DNA of 6,483 nucleotides from assembly GCA_009936895.1 (NCBI GenBank), contig JAACDS010000056.1, forward strand, positions 1-6,483, given 5' to 3'. Shown piece by piece: positions 6,483 to 6,483 of the stretch. The notes below the pieces were generated by a model. The model had not been told where the DNA came from. It saw only the letters and a program-made list of their open reading frames with translations, and did no database searches. Source of the stretch: Pseudomonadota bacterium. Its GTDB lineage: Bacteria; Pseudomonadota; Gammaproteobacteria; Pseudomonadales; Azotimanducaceae. The translations under genes and the position numbers were made by a program. How positions within the stretch are numbered: the stretch's first letter is position 1; every line of letters starts with the position of its first letter.

Positions 6483-6483
6483 C

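Noticed and set aside
1..6483. A novel defence system, mobile element or biosynthetic cluster
   Set aside because: Every gene belongs to a recognised family, with no transposase, integrase, toxin-antitoxin pair, direct repeats or composition break. Only modB-modC form a functional group.

Overview
The window suggests a Gammaproteobacterium, probably a free-living or marine aerobe. This rests on gene content and protein resemblance (omega-amino-acid transaminase, ModBC, an ExoA/Crc-type exonuclease III, a YugP-type peptidase), not on any marker gene. Base composition is moderately GC-rich and looks even across the genes. I see no insertion sequence, phage gene, CRISPR array, tRNA or rRNA.

Layout. 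Left half, + strand: the C-terminal two thirds of a beta-alanine/omega-amino acid:pyruvate transaminase (1-840, cut by the window edge); a COG4798-type methyltransferase-like protein with a lipoprotein signal (933-1832); a strong hairpin (1852-1879); then modB (1902-2588) and modC (2588-3703), the membrane and ATPase parts of a molybdate importer, joined by a one-base TAGTG overlap. Right half, - strand: a carotenoid-cleavage-type oxygenase (5112-3700), an exonuclease III/AP endonuclease (5935-5144) 31 bases upstream of it, and a YugP-type membrane zinc metallopeptidase (6482-6027) whose N-terminus lies beyond the window. The two halves converge and share a CTAG at 3700-3703, where both stop codons overlap. 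All intergenic gaps are under 100 bases.

How the genes work together. Only modB-modC form an obvious functional unit, and they lack modA, the molybdate-binding protein, which normally sits immediately upstream. The exonuclease III and oxygenase genes are close enough to be cotranscribed but have no evident functional link. The rest looks like ordinary chromosomal housekeeping and catabolic genes.

I did not find a convincing undescribed system. The points most worth a second look are the exported methyltransferase-like protein, the orphan modBC with a hairpin just before its TTG start, and the oxygenase, which keeps all four iron-binding histidines but lacks the Tyr/Lys pair associated with lignostilbene cleavage.
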